DNA from: Nitratiruptor sp.
Lineage (GTDB): Bacteria > Campylobacterota > Campylobacteria > Campylobacterales > Nitratiruptoraceae
Length of the DNA: 37,138 nucleotides
Assembly: GCA_027036935.1 (NCBI GenBank)
Contig: JALWCE010000034.1
Span: forward strand, 1 to 37,138
Reading direction: 5' to 3'
Shown here: positions 15,652 through 24,463 of the stretch, piece after piece
Position numbering within the stretch: position 1 is the stretch's first letter
Layout: each line of letters starts with the position of its first letter
Made by a program: the position numbers and the translations under genes
Notes under the pieces: model-generated
The model's input: only the letters and a program-made list of their open reading frames with translations
Told to the model about the DNA's origin: nothing
Databases searched by the model: none

Positions 15652-16470
15652 GTGCTCACTCTCGTCCCCACGCCCATAGGCAATCTTGAAGATATTACTT
15701 TCAGAGCTTTGGAGGCTTTGAAAGGATGCGAGGTGGTGTTGTGCGAGGATACGAGAGTAGCCAAAAAACTTCTTGGGCTTTTATCCAAACACTATTGTAT
15801 CGACTTTGGCCAAAAACGATTTATCGCGGTACACGAACATAATCAAAAAAGATTTTTGGACAAGGTCGATCCCTCTTTTTTTAATAAGGCGGTTGTTTAT
15901 ATGAGCGATGCCGGAATGCCTGGTATCAGCGATCCGGGTGCGATGCTAGTACGCTATGCCCAAGAGCATGGGATAGAGTATGACGTGCTTCCGGGTCCAA
16001 GCGCTGCGATTACCGCCTATGCGGCTAGCGGATTTTTAGAGACAGATTTTTGTTTTTACGGTTTTTTGCCATCTAAAGAGCAAGGGAGGCTTCAAGCGCT
16101 TGAGCAGATATTGGATCACACCTCTCCTACCATCTTTTACGAATCTCCCCATAGACTTATTAAAACACTTGAAGCCATTGCGAGGCTTGCTCCTAGGCGT
16201 ACGCTCTTTTTGGCTAAAGAGCTTACTAAAGTACACCAAAAATTTTTTAAAGGGCAGGCAAAAGAGCTTTTTGAAAAGTTGCGAAGTGAGGGGATTAAAG
16301 GGGAGTGGGTGGTTGTGGTTGAAAAATCGCAAACCTCCAAAGCCTCCCTAGAGTTGGGGATTGATGAACTTTTAGAGCTCCCTTTACCTAAAAAAGAGCT
16401 GGCCAAACTTCTCTCAAGAGCAGATGGACGTCCTATCAAAGAGTGGTACGCCCTGCTTACGAAAAATTAA
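15652..16470 (+). CDS. rsmI: 16S rRNA (cytidine1402-2'-O)-methyltransferase RsmI
   Basis: 272 residues. The tetrapyrrole-methylase-type fold is shown by TLVPTPIGNLEDITFRAL, VVLCEDTRVAKKLL, SDAGMPGISDPG and LPGPSAAITAYAASG. Uses SAM to 2'-O-methylate C1402 in the decoding centre. GTG start directly abuts the rpmE stop; the known epsilon arrangement of rpmE-rsmI supports it. The C-terminal KELAKLLSRADGR is the usual short extension. Confidence 0.95.
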   Translation: MLTLVPTPIGNLEDITFRALEALKGCEVVLCEDTRVAKKLLGLLSKHYCIDFGQKRFIAVHEHNQKRFLDKVDPSFFNKAVVYMSDAGMPGISDPGAMLVRYAQEHGIEYDVLPGPSAAITAYAASGFLETDFCFYGFLPSKEQGRLQALEQILDHTSPTIFYESPHRLIKTLEAIARLAPRRTLFLAKELTKVHQKFFKGQAKELFEKLRSEGIKGEWVVVVEKSQTSKASLELGIDELLELPLPKKELAKLLSRADGRPIKEWYALLTKN

Positions 16471-16494
16471 GAAACAAATAGATAAAATCATCGC

Positions 16495-17178
16495 ATGATA
16501 GTTTATGGCAAGCAGATATTTTATTACCTTTTAGAGCGTCATCCCCAACGCATCAAACGAGTCTGTCTGACTAAACAGATAGACCCAAAACTCTATAAAA
16601 GAGTGCAAAAGCTTGGGATAGAGATAGTGCGCTGTGACAATAAAAAAGCGCAGGCTCTTGCGCGAGGGGGCAATCATCAAGGCTTCTTGATTGAGATTGA
16701 GGAGTTTGTATTTGCCAGCTTGCAAGAGCTCAAGAGAGGGCGTTTTTTGGTGCTGCTGTATGGGGTGACTGATGTGGGCAATATAGGCTCTATCGTCCGT
16801 ACGGCCTATGCTTTAGGGGCTGATGGATTGGTTGTTACGGGGCTCAAAGAGCTTAAGATGGAAGGAGTTATACGCACCAGCAGCGGTGCGGCTTTGGATC
16901 TGCCTATAGTTTTGCATCCCAATCTTTTTGAGGTAGTAAAAGAGCTGCAAGACGTAAAATTTAAGGTCTATGGTGCCGATATGAGCGGCAAGGATGTGCG
17001 TACGGAGCGTTTTGAGGGTAAACGGGCCATTTTACTCGGCAGTGAGGGCGAAGGAGTGCCTAAAAGGGCGCTGCAACGCTGTGACGGAGTACTTAAGATT
17101 ACAATGGCGCGAGATTTTGACTCTTTGAATGTCTCGGCCGCAGCTGCAATCTTTATTGATAGGATGCGTGATGAGTGA
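16495..17178 (+). CDS. rlmB: TrmH/SPOUT family 23S rRNA (guanosine2251-2'-O)-methyltransferase
   Basis: 227 residues. SPOUT motifs are all present: GVTDVGNIGSIVRTA (motif 1), LLGSEGEGVPKRAL (motif 2) and LNVSAAAAIFI (motif 3, knot). A short N-terminal substrate domain ends at about residue 75. This length and layout fit RlmB, which methylates G2251 in the 23S P loop; other TrmH paralogues cannot be excluded by eye. The ATG is preceded by no obvious SD. It overlaps the next gene by 8 nt. Confidence 0.85.
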   Translation: MIVYGKQIFYYLLERHPQRIKRVCLTKQIDPKLYKRVQKLGIEIVRCDNKKAQALARGGNHQGFLIEIEEFVFASLQELKRGRFLVLLYGVTDVGNIGSIVRTAYALGADGLVVTGLKELKMEGVIRTSSGAALDLPIVLHPNLFEVVKELQDVKFKVYGADMSGKDVRTERFEGKRAILLGSEGEGVPKRALQRCDGVLKITMARDFDSLNVSAAAAIFIDRMRDE

Positions 17179-18142
17179 TTTGGAAAAACTGCAACAGATG
17201 GATCCTGAGGAGATCTACAAAAGGACCTATATAGCCCCTAAAATGATACAGGCCCTTTTGGAGGAGGATTTTAAAAAAATAGGCAACAAATCCAAAGCTT
17301 TAGGATTTGTCAAGATATTGGAGAGGGAATTAGGTTTGGAGCTGGGAGAGCTTCGTCAAAAGATAATGGACTATTACGAAAATGGAAAAAATCACTCTTT
17401 CAAACCAAAGGGTAACAAAGAGTCTCAAGCGGGGCAAAGCGCTCTATGGGGTTATTTGCTGGTTGTGGGTCTTGTAGTAGTTGTAGGTGGAGTGGCAGGA
17501 TATGTGTACGTACATCGCTTATATCCTGACATACTCCATTTGGGCGGCTCTTTGGCTCAGAACAGTTCGAGCAGCTCCTCTTTTACGACGAGCTCTTCTG
17601 TGCGTGCGGCGGAGTCTTCTATACAAAACTCTTCTTTTTCAAGCTCAAGCTCTTCTTTGGCTTTGGCCCTAGCTTCTAAGAGCAGCGAAGCCAATCAAAG
17701 CGATCAAAGCGAAGAGAATCAATCCGTAGAATCGCCGCTTTTTCATGAGGAGGCAAAAGAGCAAGAAGCCGATCTTGCCCCTCAAATTGAGCAAAATCAA
17801 AAGGCCAAACTCGCCCAAAGCGATCAAAGCGATCAAAACGAAGAGCCTGCGGCACCGGCTTTTCCAAAGATTACCATCGTGCCCCGCGGAAAGTTGTGGA
17901 TAGGTATAATTTATCTTGAAAATCATAAGCGAGAGAGCCGTATCATCAGTGCCCCTTTTGAGCTAAATACTTCAAAAGATCAGCTCATCGTTACAGGACA
18001 CGGCAAACTCAATATTGATATAGACGGGAAAATCACAAAATATAATGATCGACATAAGCTACGTTTTTTGTATAGAGCGGGAGAATTAGAGCCAATCGAT
18101 GCGGCTACTTTCAAGCAGTACAATAAAGGGAAAACCTGGTGA
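17171..18142 (+). CDS. Unrecognised bitopic protein with RodZ-like topology
   Basis: 323 residues from ATG 17171 (an upstream in-frame start would run far into rlmB). Helical cytoplasmic N-domain (MSDLEKLQQMDPEEIYKRTY to residue 72), one membrane helix at about 93-115 (YLLVVGLVVVVGGVAGYVYV), a Ser-rich linker at 131-170, an acidic Gln/Ser repeat (QSDQSEENQS, QSDQSDQNEE), and a C-terminal beta domain (TIVPRGKLWIGIIYLENHK). Two extended N-glycosylation sequons (EANQS, EENQS) are in the periplasmic linker. The layout recalls RodZ, but no HTH was verified. Cotranscribed with rlmB and the secreted protein that follows by overlaps. Confidence 0.6.
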   Translation: MSDLEKLQQMDPEEIYKRTYIAPKMIQALLEEDFKKIGNKSKALGFVKILERELGLELGELRQKIMDYYENGKNHSFKPKGNKESQAGQSALWGYLLVVGLVVVVGGVAGYVYVHRLYPDILHLGGSLAQNSSSSSSFTTSSSVRAAESSIQNSSFSSSSSSLALALASKSSEANQSDQSEENQSVESPLFHEEAKEQEADLAPQIEQNQKAKLAQSDQSDQNEEPAAPAFPKITIVPRGKLWIGIIYLENHKRESRIISAPFELNTSKDQLIVTGHGKLNIDIDGKITKYNDRHKLRFLYRAGELEPIDAATFKQYNKGKTW

Positions 18143-18933
18143 GAGTATGGTTTTCTTTACTGCTTGCCCTCTCGCTCTACGCTTCGGCGATAGATGATCG
18201 GATCATAGGTCTTATTGGACTTCGGACTTTTGAGCAAAATCGCCTCATTCTTAATACCGTATTTTCACAAACCGATCGATATAAAAAAAATGGTCTGATA
18301 GATATGGTGGAGGTGGCGAGAATATTGGAGCGCTTGGGTTTTTTGCCAAAAAAGCTCAAAGCGCCTACCCCACAAGAGGTTTGGTTTTTTTCCTATAACA
18401 ATCCCAGACTCTTTTTTCGCCTCACTGAAGAGGCGATGCAAGAAGTTTATATATTTAACTATACTATTACCCATATCCAGCAAGATGAGGATGGCGTACT
18501 GCAAGCTTTTGCTTTTACATCGGCCAATATTCCAGATCCTGTGCGTATTGGCTCTTTTTTGCGCTCTTGCGGTATTAAAATCCTTGATATCCAGCGTCAA
18601 GGAGATACGTGGCGCTACATCCTTGATAGCTCCACCGCATCTTTGAAAGTACCCAGAGCAGAGAAGAGTTTGGATATTAAAAAGAGTACATCAGCTTTGT
18701 GGCTTAACGTCTCTGAAACTTTTGCTTTGAGCATTGTAGCCAAAAAGGGCGATCACTGGTTTCCAAAAATTTTTATCTATGATAAGCAATTGCGTCCCCT
18801 AGGACAAATAGAGCGATCCGGACCAGTGCGGCGGCTAGAGATTTCATTGCCAAATGGCAGCTATTATATTAAAATTTCTGATAAATTTACTACCAAAAAT
18901 ATCAAAAACGGTTTTGTGATCCTCCCAAAATAA
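18139..18933 (+). CDS. Unrecognised secreted protein
   Basis: 264 residues from GTG 18139, overlapping the previous stop by 4 nt. Signal peptide MRVWFSLLLALSLYASA then IDDRIIGL suggests export to the periplasm. Middle region has an aromatic stretch (EVWFFSYNNPRLFFRLTEE); the C-terminal domain (VSETFALSIVAKKGDHWFPK, LEISLPNGSYYIKI) looks like a beta sandwich. No family assigned. Paired in one operon with the bitopic protein upstream, so both may act together at the envelope. Followed 9 bases on by the aminotransferase. Confidence 0.65.
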   Translation: MRVWFSLLLALSLYASAIDDRIIGLIGLRTFEQNRLILNTVFSQTDRYKKNGLIDMVEVARILERLGFLPKKLKAPTPQEVWFFSYNNPRLFFRLTEEAMQEVYIFNYTITHIQQDEDGVLQAFAFTSANIPDPVRIGSFLRSCGIKILDIQRQGDTWRYILDSSTASLKVPRAEKSLDIKKSTSALWLNVSETFALSIVAKKGDHWFPKIFIYDKQLRPLGQIERSGPVRRLEISLPNGSYYIKISDKFTTKNIKNGFVILPK

Positions 18934-18942
18934 AGGAAAACG

Positions 18943-20157
18943 ATGTTTGATGAGATACATTTTAACAAAATAGAACGACTGCCCAAATATGTCTTTGCTG
19001 CCGTTAACGATTTGAAAATGGCGGCAAGACGGGCGGGAGAAGATATTATAGATTTTAGTATGGGCAATCCCGACGGCCCGGCTCCTCAGCATGTGATCGA
19101 CAAACTTTGCGAGGCCGCCCAAAAGCCCAAAAATCACGGCTATAGCGCTAGTAAAGGGATTTACAAACTTCGCTTGGCCATTTGCAACTGGTATGAGCGT
19201 CGCTACGGGGTGGCCCTCGATCCAGAAACGGAGGCGGTGGCCACTATGGGTAGTAAGGAAGGATATGTGCATTTGGTACAAGCCATTACAAATCCCGGCG
19301 ATGTGGCAATCGTACCAGATCCGACCTATCCGATCCACTCTTATGCTTTTATTTTGGCCGGGGGAAGTGTCCATAAAACCCAGCTTCAGTTCAATGAGCG
19401 CTATGAAGTGGATGAAGAGCTCTTTTTTCAAGATCTCTATAAGGCCTTGAATGAAGCTTTTCCCAAGCCAAAATATCTCGTGGTAAATTTTCCCCATAAT
19501 CCATCTACTGCTACGGTAACCCCGGAGTTTTACAAAGAGTTGGTCAAGATTGCCAAAAAGGAGCGATTTTATATCCTTAGCGACATAGCCTATGCCGATA
19601 TCACTTTCGATGGTTACCGCACCCCTTCGATACTGGAGGTGGATGGAGCCAAAGATGTGGCGGTAGAGAGTTTTACCCTTTCTAAAAGCTACAATATGGC
19701 CGGCTGGCGAGTCGGCTTTGTGGTAGGCAACAAGAAGCTTGTAGGCGCTTTGCAAAAGATAAAAAGCTGGATAGATTATGGAATGTTTACCCCTATCCAA
19801 GTAGCTGCTACCGTAGCTCTTAACGGACCTCAAGATTGTGTGGAGGAGATCCGTAAAAAGTATGAAAAAAGAAGAGATGTCTTGATCGAATCTTTCGGTA
19901 GAGCTGGATGGCAGATCGAAAAGCCAAAAGCCACGATGTTCGTCTGGGCGAGGCTGCCAGAGCAGTTTCGATCCATTGGAAGCATGGAGTTTTCCAAAGA
20001 GCTTCTTACCAAGGCCAAAGTGGCCGTGAGTCCGGGTATTGGATTTGGCGAGGGGGGCGAGGAGTATGTGCGAATGGCTCTGATAGAAAATGAGAAGCGT
20101 ATCCGACAAGCTGCTAGAAATATCAAGAGATTTTTAAAAGAGGCCAAAAATGATTAG
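18943..20157 (+). CDS. PLP-dependent class I/II aminotransferase (AlaC/AspC-like)
   Basis: 404 residues, fold type I. Seen: [77 protein letters not shown] and the Schiff-base Lys248 in [15 protein letters not shown]. The closest motif set is the AlaC/YfdZ group, transaminating pyruvate or related acids; LL-diaminopimelate aminotransferase is a near alternative. It sits 8 nt into hom, matching the epsilonproteobacterial pairing of a broad-range aminotransferase with homoserine dehydrogenase. Confidence 0.85.
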   Translation: MFDEIHFNKIERLPKYVFAAVNDLKMAARRAGEDIIDFSMGNPDGPAPQHVIDKLCEAAQKPKNHGYSASKGIYKLRLAICNWYERRYGVALDPETEAVATMGSKEGYVHLVQAITNPGDVAIVPDPTYPIHSYAFILAGGSVHKTQLQFNERYEVDEELFFQDLYKALNEAFPKPKYLVVNFPHNPSTATVTPEFYKELVKIAKKERFYILSDIAYADITFDGYRTPSILEVDGAKDVAVESFTLSKSYNMAGWRVGFVVGNKKLVGALQKIKSWIDYGMFTPIQVAATVALNGPQDCVEEIRKKYEKRRDVLIESFGRAGWQIEKPKATMFVWARLPEQFRSIGSMEFSKELLTKAKVAVSPGIGFGEGGEEYVRMALIENEKRIRQAARNIKRFLKEAKND

Positions 20158-21412
20158 AGTGGGAATCATCGGAGTAGGTACTGTTGGCACCAGCGTGGTA
20201 AAAGTACTGGAAAAAAATCGAGATATCATTACAGCCAGAGCCGGTAAGGAGATCCGGGTAGTCAAGGGGGTGGTACGCAGCCTTGATAAAAAACGCGATA
20301 TCACTATCCCTTTGACTACCGATCCGTATGAGGTGACCGACGATCCCAATATCGATATCGTGGTGGAGCTCATGGGCGGAGTAGAGGAGGCGTATGAGGT
20401 AGTACGGCGCGCCTTGCAAAACAAAAAGGCGGTAGTGACGGCTAATAAGGCATTGTTGGCTTATCATCGTTATGAGCTCCAAGAGCTGGCCGGCGACATC
20501 CCTTTTGAGTTTGAAGCGAGTGTGGCCGGAGGGATCCCTATTATCAAGGCTCTGCGCGAGGGACTCAGCGCCAACCATATCGAAGCGATTCGCGGGATAA
20601 TGAATGGTACATGCAACTATATCTTAAGCAAAATGGCCCGCGAGGGAGTGGAGTTTGAAGAGATACTCCAAGAAGCCCAGCGTCTTGGCTATGCCGAGGC
20701 TGATCCTACTTTTGACATTGAGGGTTTTGATGCGGCTCACAAATTGCTCATCCTCGCCTCCATAGCCTATGGGATTGACGCCAAGCCTGAAGATATCTTA
20801 ATAGAGGGAATTACCAAAATTACCAAGCTTGATTTTGAGTTTGCCAAGGAGTTTGGCTACGCCATCAAATTGCTAAGCATTGCTAAGAAAAGGGAAGATC
20901 AAGTAGAGTTACGCGTCCATCCCACTCTTGTCCCTCAATCTCAAATGATCGCTAAAGTCGACGGGGTGATGAATGGCATAAGTGTCATCGGCGATGTGGT
21001 GGGAGAGACGATGTATTACGGACCCGGAGCCGGTGGGGAGGCGACGGCGAGCGCTGTGATCTCCAATATCATCGATATCGCCAGAGGTGGCAAATGCTCA
21101 CCGATGCTGGGATTCAAAAGACCGCTGGAGTGGGGAATGAAGCTCGCCCCCAAAGAGGAGATCCACTCCAAATACTATCTACGTATTTTGGTAGAGGATC
21201 GTCCCGGTATTTTGGCCAAAATCGCTTCTATTTTTGGAGAGCACTCCATATCGATTGAATCTATGCTACAAAAAAGTTCCGCTCAAGGTCAAGCCCAGTT
21301 GCTACTCTCTACCCATCGCTGTGTGGAAAAGGATATTCAAAAAGCGCTTAAAGAGCTCCAAAACCGTGAGTTTTTGAAAGAGCCGCCGGTAATGATTAGG
21401 ATAGAGGAGTGA
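20150..21412 (+). CDS. hom: Homoserine dehydrogenase
   Basis: 420 residues. NAD(P)-binding [17 protein letters not shown] at the N-terminus, the catalytic domain ([59 protein letters not shown]), and a C-terminal ACT domain ([21 protein letters not shown]) for feedback control, probably by threonine. Catalyses aspartate-semialdehyde to homoserine. Full length; a standalone enzyme, not fused to aspartokinase. A repeat element lies between it and fdh. Confidence 0.96.
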   Translation: MIRVGIIGVGTVGTSVVKVLEKNRDIITARAGKEIRVVKGVVRSLDKKRDITIPLTTDPYEVTDDPNIDIVVELMGGVEEAYEVVRRALQNKKAVVTANKALLAYHRYELQELAGDIPFEFEASVAGGIPIIKALREGLSANHIEAIRGIMNGTCNYILSKMAREGVEFEEILQEAQRLGYAEADPTFDIEGFDAAHKLLILASIAYGIDAKPEDILIEGITKITKLDFEFAKEFGYAIKLLSIAKKREDQVELRVHPTLVPQSQMIAKVDGVMNGISVIGDVVGETMYYGPGAGGEATASAVISNIIDIARGGKCSPMLGFKRPLEWGMKLAPKEEIHSKYYLRILVEDRPGILAKIASIFGEHSISIESMLQKSSAQGQAQLLLSTHRCVEKDIQKALKELQNREFLKEPPVMIRIEE

Positions 21413-21450
21413 ACTACTTTTACTTTTTGCTATACCAATTGGTACTCCAT

Positions 21451-21551
21451 CCCGTAAACGAGGTGGATTCCCGCTTCCCTAAGCGACCTTAGGTTGCTGA
21501 CGGGCATTTTAGCTCATGCCTATCCCGCCTTGATTGTTGAATTTGGTTTTT
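21451..21551. repeat. Dyad-rich intergenic repeat, copy 2
   Basis: Second copy of the element at 5468-5565, between hom and the formate-dehydrogenase-like gene. It keeps CCTAAG-N4-CTTAGG and the second dyad (here GGCAT...ATGCC with outer CGGG...CCCG). Not part of any ORF here. The conserved span ends in a CCTTGAT block (21528-21534), with weaker similarity to about 21551. Confidence 0.8.
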
Positions 21552-21583
21552 ATCTGCTTTTTGGCGTTTAATTGGAGCTTGGG

Positions 21584-21589
21584 TACTAT
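21584..21589 (+). promoter_or_regulatory. Candidate -10 for the formate-dehydrogenase-like gene
   Basis: TACTAT, inside GGGTACTATAAGTT, lies 20 bases before the ATG at 21609; AAGGAG (21599-21604) is the ribosome site. The short leader means the repeat element is upstream of the transcript unless another start is used. Confidence 0.4.
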
Positions 21590-21608
21590 AAGTTAAGAAG
21601 GAGCGGCA

Positions 21609-23648
21609 ATGATAATCGATAGTGTTTGTACTTATTGCGGCGTGGGATGTGACGTGAGTGCCGAGGTAGAGGAGGGGCGTATTCGGCGCTTCTTTGCCAA
21701 GCCGGAGGGTCTGGTCAGCCAAGGTAAGCTTTGCGTCAAAGGCAGATATGGCTGGGAGTATCTGTATCATCCTAAGCGTTTGCGTACCGCTTTGGTAAAA
21801 AAGCGTTTTGTCCAAGCCAACCCTAAGCTATTTGCCAATAAGAGCCTTGAGTCCTTTGATCAAGAGCACTACGTTCTATCTTATGAGGAAGCCTATGAGG
21901 CTGTGGCCAAAAAGCTCCAATCCATTATCCATACCTACTCCCCAGACTCTTTTGCCGCAATAGGCGGAGCGCGCACCAGTTGCGAGAGTGGGTATCTGTT
22001 TCAAAAATTTGCCAGAGAGCTTATTGGCTCGCCCCATGTGGACAACTGCGCAAGAGTGTGCCACTCCCCAAGCCTCAAAGGGATGCGAGCCACCATTGGC
22101 GAGGGTGCGGCTACCAATCCTTTTGATGACATTTACCATACCGAAAATCTTCTGGTGATCGGCTCTAATACCACCGAAGCCCATCCGATAGTGGCCAATC
22201 GCATAATGGATGTGCTCAAAAAGGGGATAGGTTTGAGTGTCATCGATGTGCGAGAGATTACGTTGAGCCGTTTTGGTAGGCATCTAAGTATCCCTTTTGA
22301 GACCAATTTGATGGTACTCAATATGCTGGCTCGCATTATCTTGGAGAATGGATGGGAAAACAAAGAGTTTATCAAGGCTCGCTGTAAGGATTTCAAGGAG
22401 TATAAAGAGGCTATTATGAGCGATGAGCTAGCAGATCCCACTATTTTTACGCATATCAGAGGGTATGAGGATCTACCCCAAAAGCTCTATGAGGTAGCCT
22501 ACGATATAGCCCACAAAAGGAGTATGATTTTATGGGGGCTTGGGGTAACGGAGCATCTAGATGGCAGTTATGCTGTGATGGCTATTGCCCACTTAGCTCT
22601 CTTAACGGGTAACATCGGTCAAAAGGGAGCTGGCCTTATGCCTCTTCGAGGCCAAAACAATGTCCAAGGCACCTGTGATATGGGGATGCTGCCCTACTAT
22701 CTGCCAGATTATAAAAAACCTGCGATCGAGGGTCTTATGACCCCCGATATTATCAATGCCGTCGAGGCCGGGCGTATTCGAGCGATTTTTAATATGGGTG
22801 AAGACCTAGCCCATATCCATCCCAATCAGACAAAAATTAAGCGCGCTCTTAAAAAGCTCGATCTTTTGGTGGTTAATGAAATATTTCCCAACGAAGTGAC
22901 CAAGTACGCCCATTTCATTTTTGGAGTTAAAAGTGCGTACGAGAAAACTGGAGTCTATATCAATGCAGAGAGGCGGCTTCACCTCTCCCAGCCTATCATC
23001 CAAAGTGATCTGCCAGACGACTGGGAGGTGTTGTGTGGGATTGGCAAGCATTTAGACAGCGATTTTGGATATGAAAGCTCCAAGCAGATTTGGGAAGAGG
23101 TGCGGCAAGTGGCGCCGGTTCGTTTTAGCGGAGCAAGTTATGAGAAACTAAAAAGTAATAGGCTCCAAGGTTTGCAGTGGCCCGTACAAGAGAGTGATAC
23201 GCCCATTTTACACCGGAAGCGTTTCCGTACCAAAGATGGATATGCTCGTTTTCGCTACAAAGCTTATTGGCTGCGCGGGATGATGAAAGAGCTCTTGGAA
23301 CGGCGCGACCCTCACTTTTATCTTACCACGGGCCGTATTATCGCCCACTACAATAATGCCGCCCAGACGAAAGCTTCTAAGACGTTGGCCAAGCGCTACC
23401 CAGAGGATATCTTGCTTGTGAGCATAAAGGATAAGGAGTTTTTTAAGAACAAGGAGCGAGTGGTACTCCAGAGCCGATACGGTATCTCCCACCCGTTGCG
23501 GATCAAATTCTCCAAAGCCTTAAAAAGAGGCACCCTCTACACCACTTTTCATCACGCTTCAAGCCATATCAACCATCTTTTTGGGGACGAGGCGGACGAG
23601 CTGGTCAAGACGGCCAGATTTAAAAGTGTCAAAGTAAAAGTCTTGTGA
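21609..23648 (+). CDS. Formate-dehydrogenase-like molybdopterin oxidoreductase, catalytic subunit
   Basis: 679 residues. N-terminal 4Fe-4S motif C7-x2-C10-x3-C14, with a fourth Cys in GKLCVKG; the Mo/W-ligand region is NCARVCHSPS with C151 (Cys, not selenocysteine), the FDH-type sequence. C-terminal pterin-binding domain: FYLTTGRIIAHYNNAAQTKAS. No Tat leader, so cytoplasmic, and close to FdhF length. FDH motifs favour formate or CO2 chemistry over nitrate reductase. No beta, gamma or hydrogenase subunit is adjacent, so its electron partner is unknown. It overlaps yraN by one base. Confidence 0.85.
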   Translation: MIIDSVCTYCGVGCDVSAEVEEGRIRRFFAKPEGLVSQGKLCVKGRYGWEYLYHPKRLRTALVKKRFVQANPKLFANKSLESFDQEHYVLSYEEAYEAVAKKLQSIIHTYSPDSFAAIGGARTSCESGYLFQKFARELIGSPHVDNCARVCHSPSLKGMRATIGEGAATNPFDDIYHTENLLVIGSNTTEAHPIVANRIMDVLKKGIGLSVIDVREITLSRFGRHLSIPFETNLMVLNMLARIILENGWENKEFIKARCKDFKEYKEAIMSDELADPTIFTHIRGYEDLPQKLYEVAYDIAHKRSMILWGLGVTEHLDGSYAVMAIAHLALLTGNIGQKGAGLMPLRGQNNVQGTCDMGMLPYYLPDYKKPAIEGLMTPDIINAVEAGRIRAIFNMGEDLAHIHPNQTKIKRALKKLDLLVVNEIFPNEVTKYAHFIFGVKSAYEKTGVYINAERRLHLSQPIIQSDLPDDWEVLCGIGKHLDSDFGYESSKQIWEEVRQVAPVRFSGASYEKLKSNRLQGLQWPVQESDTPILHRKRFRTKDGYARFRYKAYWLRGMMKELLERRDPHFYLTTGRIIAHYNNAAQTKASKTLAKRYPEDILLVSIKDKEFFKNKERVVLQSRYGISHPLRIKFSKALKRGTLYTTFHHASSHINHLFGDEADELVKTARFKSVKVKVL

Positions 23649-23986
23649 TGGGAAAGAGAAGCTACGAGCTTGGACAAGCGGCTGAAGAGCGGGCCGCTCG
23701 ATATCTTGTGGATATGGGGTTTTACATTGTAGAGCGCAACTTCCACTCCCGTTTTGGTGAGATCGATATCATAGCCGTTAAGGAAAGTGTGCTCCATTTT
23801 GTAGAGGTTAAAAGCTCGAGCCACCACGATCCTATGTTGGCCATTACACCCCATAAAATGCAAAAAATTCTCAAAACGATCGACTATTTTTTGTTTAAAT
23901 ATGACTTGGATATGCCCTATGAGGTAGATGCGCTGCTTGTTAAAAGAAGTGGATGCGAGCTGGTCCAAAATCTTAGCGTTATGTGA
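23648..23986 (+). CDS. UPF0102 / YraN-family nuclease-like protein
   Basis: 112 residues. GQAAEERAARYLVDMGFYIVERNFHSRFGEIDIIAV and LHFVEVKSS form the Endonuclease_NS/YraN core with the E-x-K-like triad (E in FGEIDII, E-V-K in FVEVKSS). The family has a restriction-endonuclease-like fold but no proven substrate. ATG 23648 overlaps the stop of the formate-dehydrogenase-like gene. Full length. Confidence 0.9.
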   Translation: MGKRSYELGQAAEERAARYLVDMGFYIVERNFHSRFGEIDIIAVKESVLHFVEVKSSSHHDPMLAITPHKMQKILKTIDYFLFKYDLDMPYEVDALLVKRSGCELVQNLSVM

Positions 23987-24003
23987 TATTAAGAAAAATA
24001 AAG

Positions 24004-24009
24004 TATAAT
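24004..24009 (+). promoter_or_regulatory. -10 promoter of trxA
   Basis: A perfect TATAAT in an A-rich background. It lies after the yraN stop, giving a leader of about 28 nt; AAAGGAG at 24030-24037 is the ribosome site. Confidence 0.65.
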
Positions 24010-24042
24010 TTAACGCTTATAAAAAACAATAAAGGAGAGAAA

Positions 24043-24366
24043 ATGGGCAAATATATAGAGCTTAACTCATCAAATTTTGATGAAGTGATTAAAAATAACG
24101 ATGTAGTCATGGTAGATTTTTGGGCGCCTTGGTGCGGACCTTGCCGAATGATCGCCCCAATTATCGATGAGCTTGCCCAAGAGTATGAGGGTAAAGCGGT
24201 TATCGCAAAAGTTAATACCGATGAAGAGCAAGACATTGCCATTCGATACGGCATCAGGTCCATTCCTACCATTTTATTTTTCAAAAATGGCGAGTTGGTC
24301 GACCAGATGGTAGGAGCGGCCAGCAAAGATGTATTTAAACAAAAACTTGACGCTCTTCTTTCTTAA
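24043..24366 (+). CDS. trxA: Thioredoxin
   Basis: 107 residues. WAPWCGPCRMIAPIIDE holds the redox-active CGPC, and cis-Pro is in SIPTILFF. Start ATG 24043 chosen over an upstream in-frame ATG because of AAAGGAGAGAAA just before it and normal thioredoxin length. Reduces cytoplasmic disulfides; its reductase TrxB is the next gene. A hairpin terminator follows. Confidence 0.97.
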   Translation: MGKYIELNSSNFDEVIKNNDVVMVDFWAPWCGPCRMIAPIIDELAQEYEGKAVIAKVNTDEEQDIAIRYGIRSIPTILFFKNGELVDQMVGAASKDVFKQKLDALLS

Positions 24367-24375
24367 TTCTTTCTT

Positions 24376-24407
24376 TGTGGGCCTTTGCCCACACCCTACA
24401 TTTTTTT
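24376..24407 (+). terminator. Intrinsic terminator after trxA
   Basis: TGTGGGC-CTTT-GCCCACA (24376-24393), then after 7 bases TTTTTTT (24401-24407). The spacing to the T-run is a little long. It separates trxA from trxB, which has its own promoter. Confidence 0.6.
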
Positions 24408-24412
24408 ACTGA

Positions 24413-24448
24413 TCGCTTTGGAGTATACTTGGGTATATTGCAAAGCGA
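24413..24448 (+). promoter_or_regulatory. trxB promoter with flanking inverted repeat
   Basis: TCGCTTTG (24413-24420) and CAAAGCGA (24441-24448) are perfect 8-bp inverted arms around a 20-bp spacer holding TATACT (24424-24429, inside AGTATACT) and TATATT (24434-24439). Arms around a -10 suggest an operator controlling trxB, possibly by a redox or peroxide regulator; the regulator is not identified. Confidence 0.5.
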
Positions 24449-24463
24449 GCACAAAGGATAGAT

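Noticed and set aside
17690-17850. CRISPR-like array (CAAAGCGATCAA repeats)
   Set aside because: Short in-frame repeats encoding QSDQS; no spacers and within a real gene.
22047-22061. Selenocysteine in the formate-dehydrogenase-like protein
   Set aside because: The ligand codon at residue 151 is TGC (Cys), not TGA, so no SECIS is needed.
23983-24042. N-terminal extension of thioredoxin from 23983
   Set aside because: Contains the promoter and RBS of trxA; thioredoxin length fits ATG 24043.
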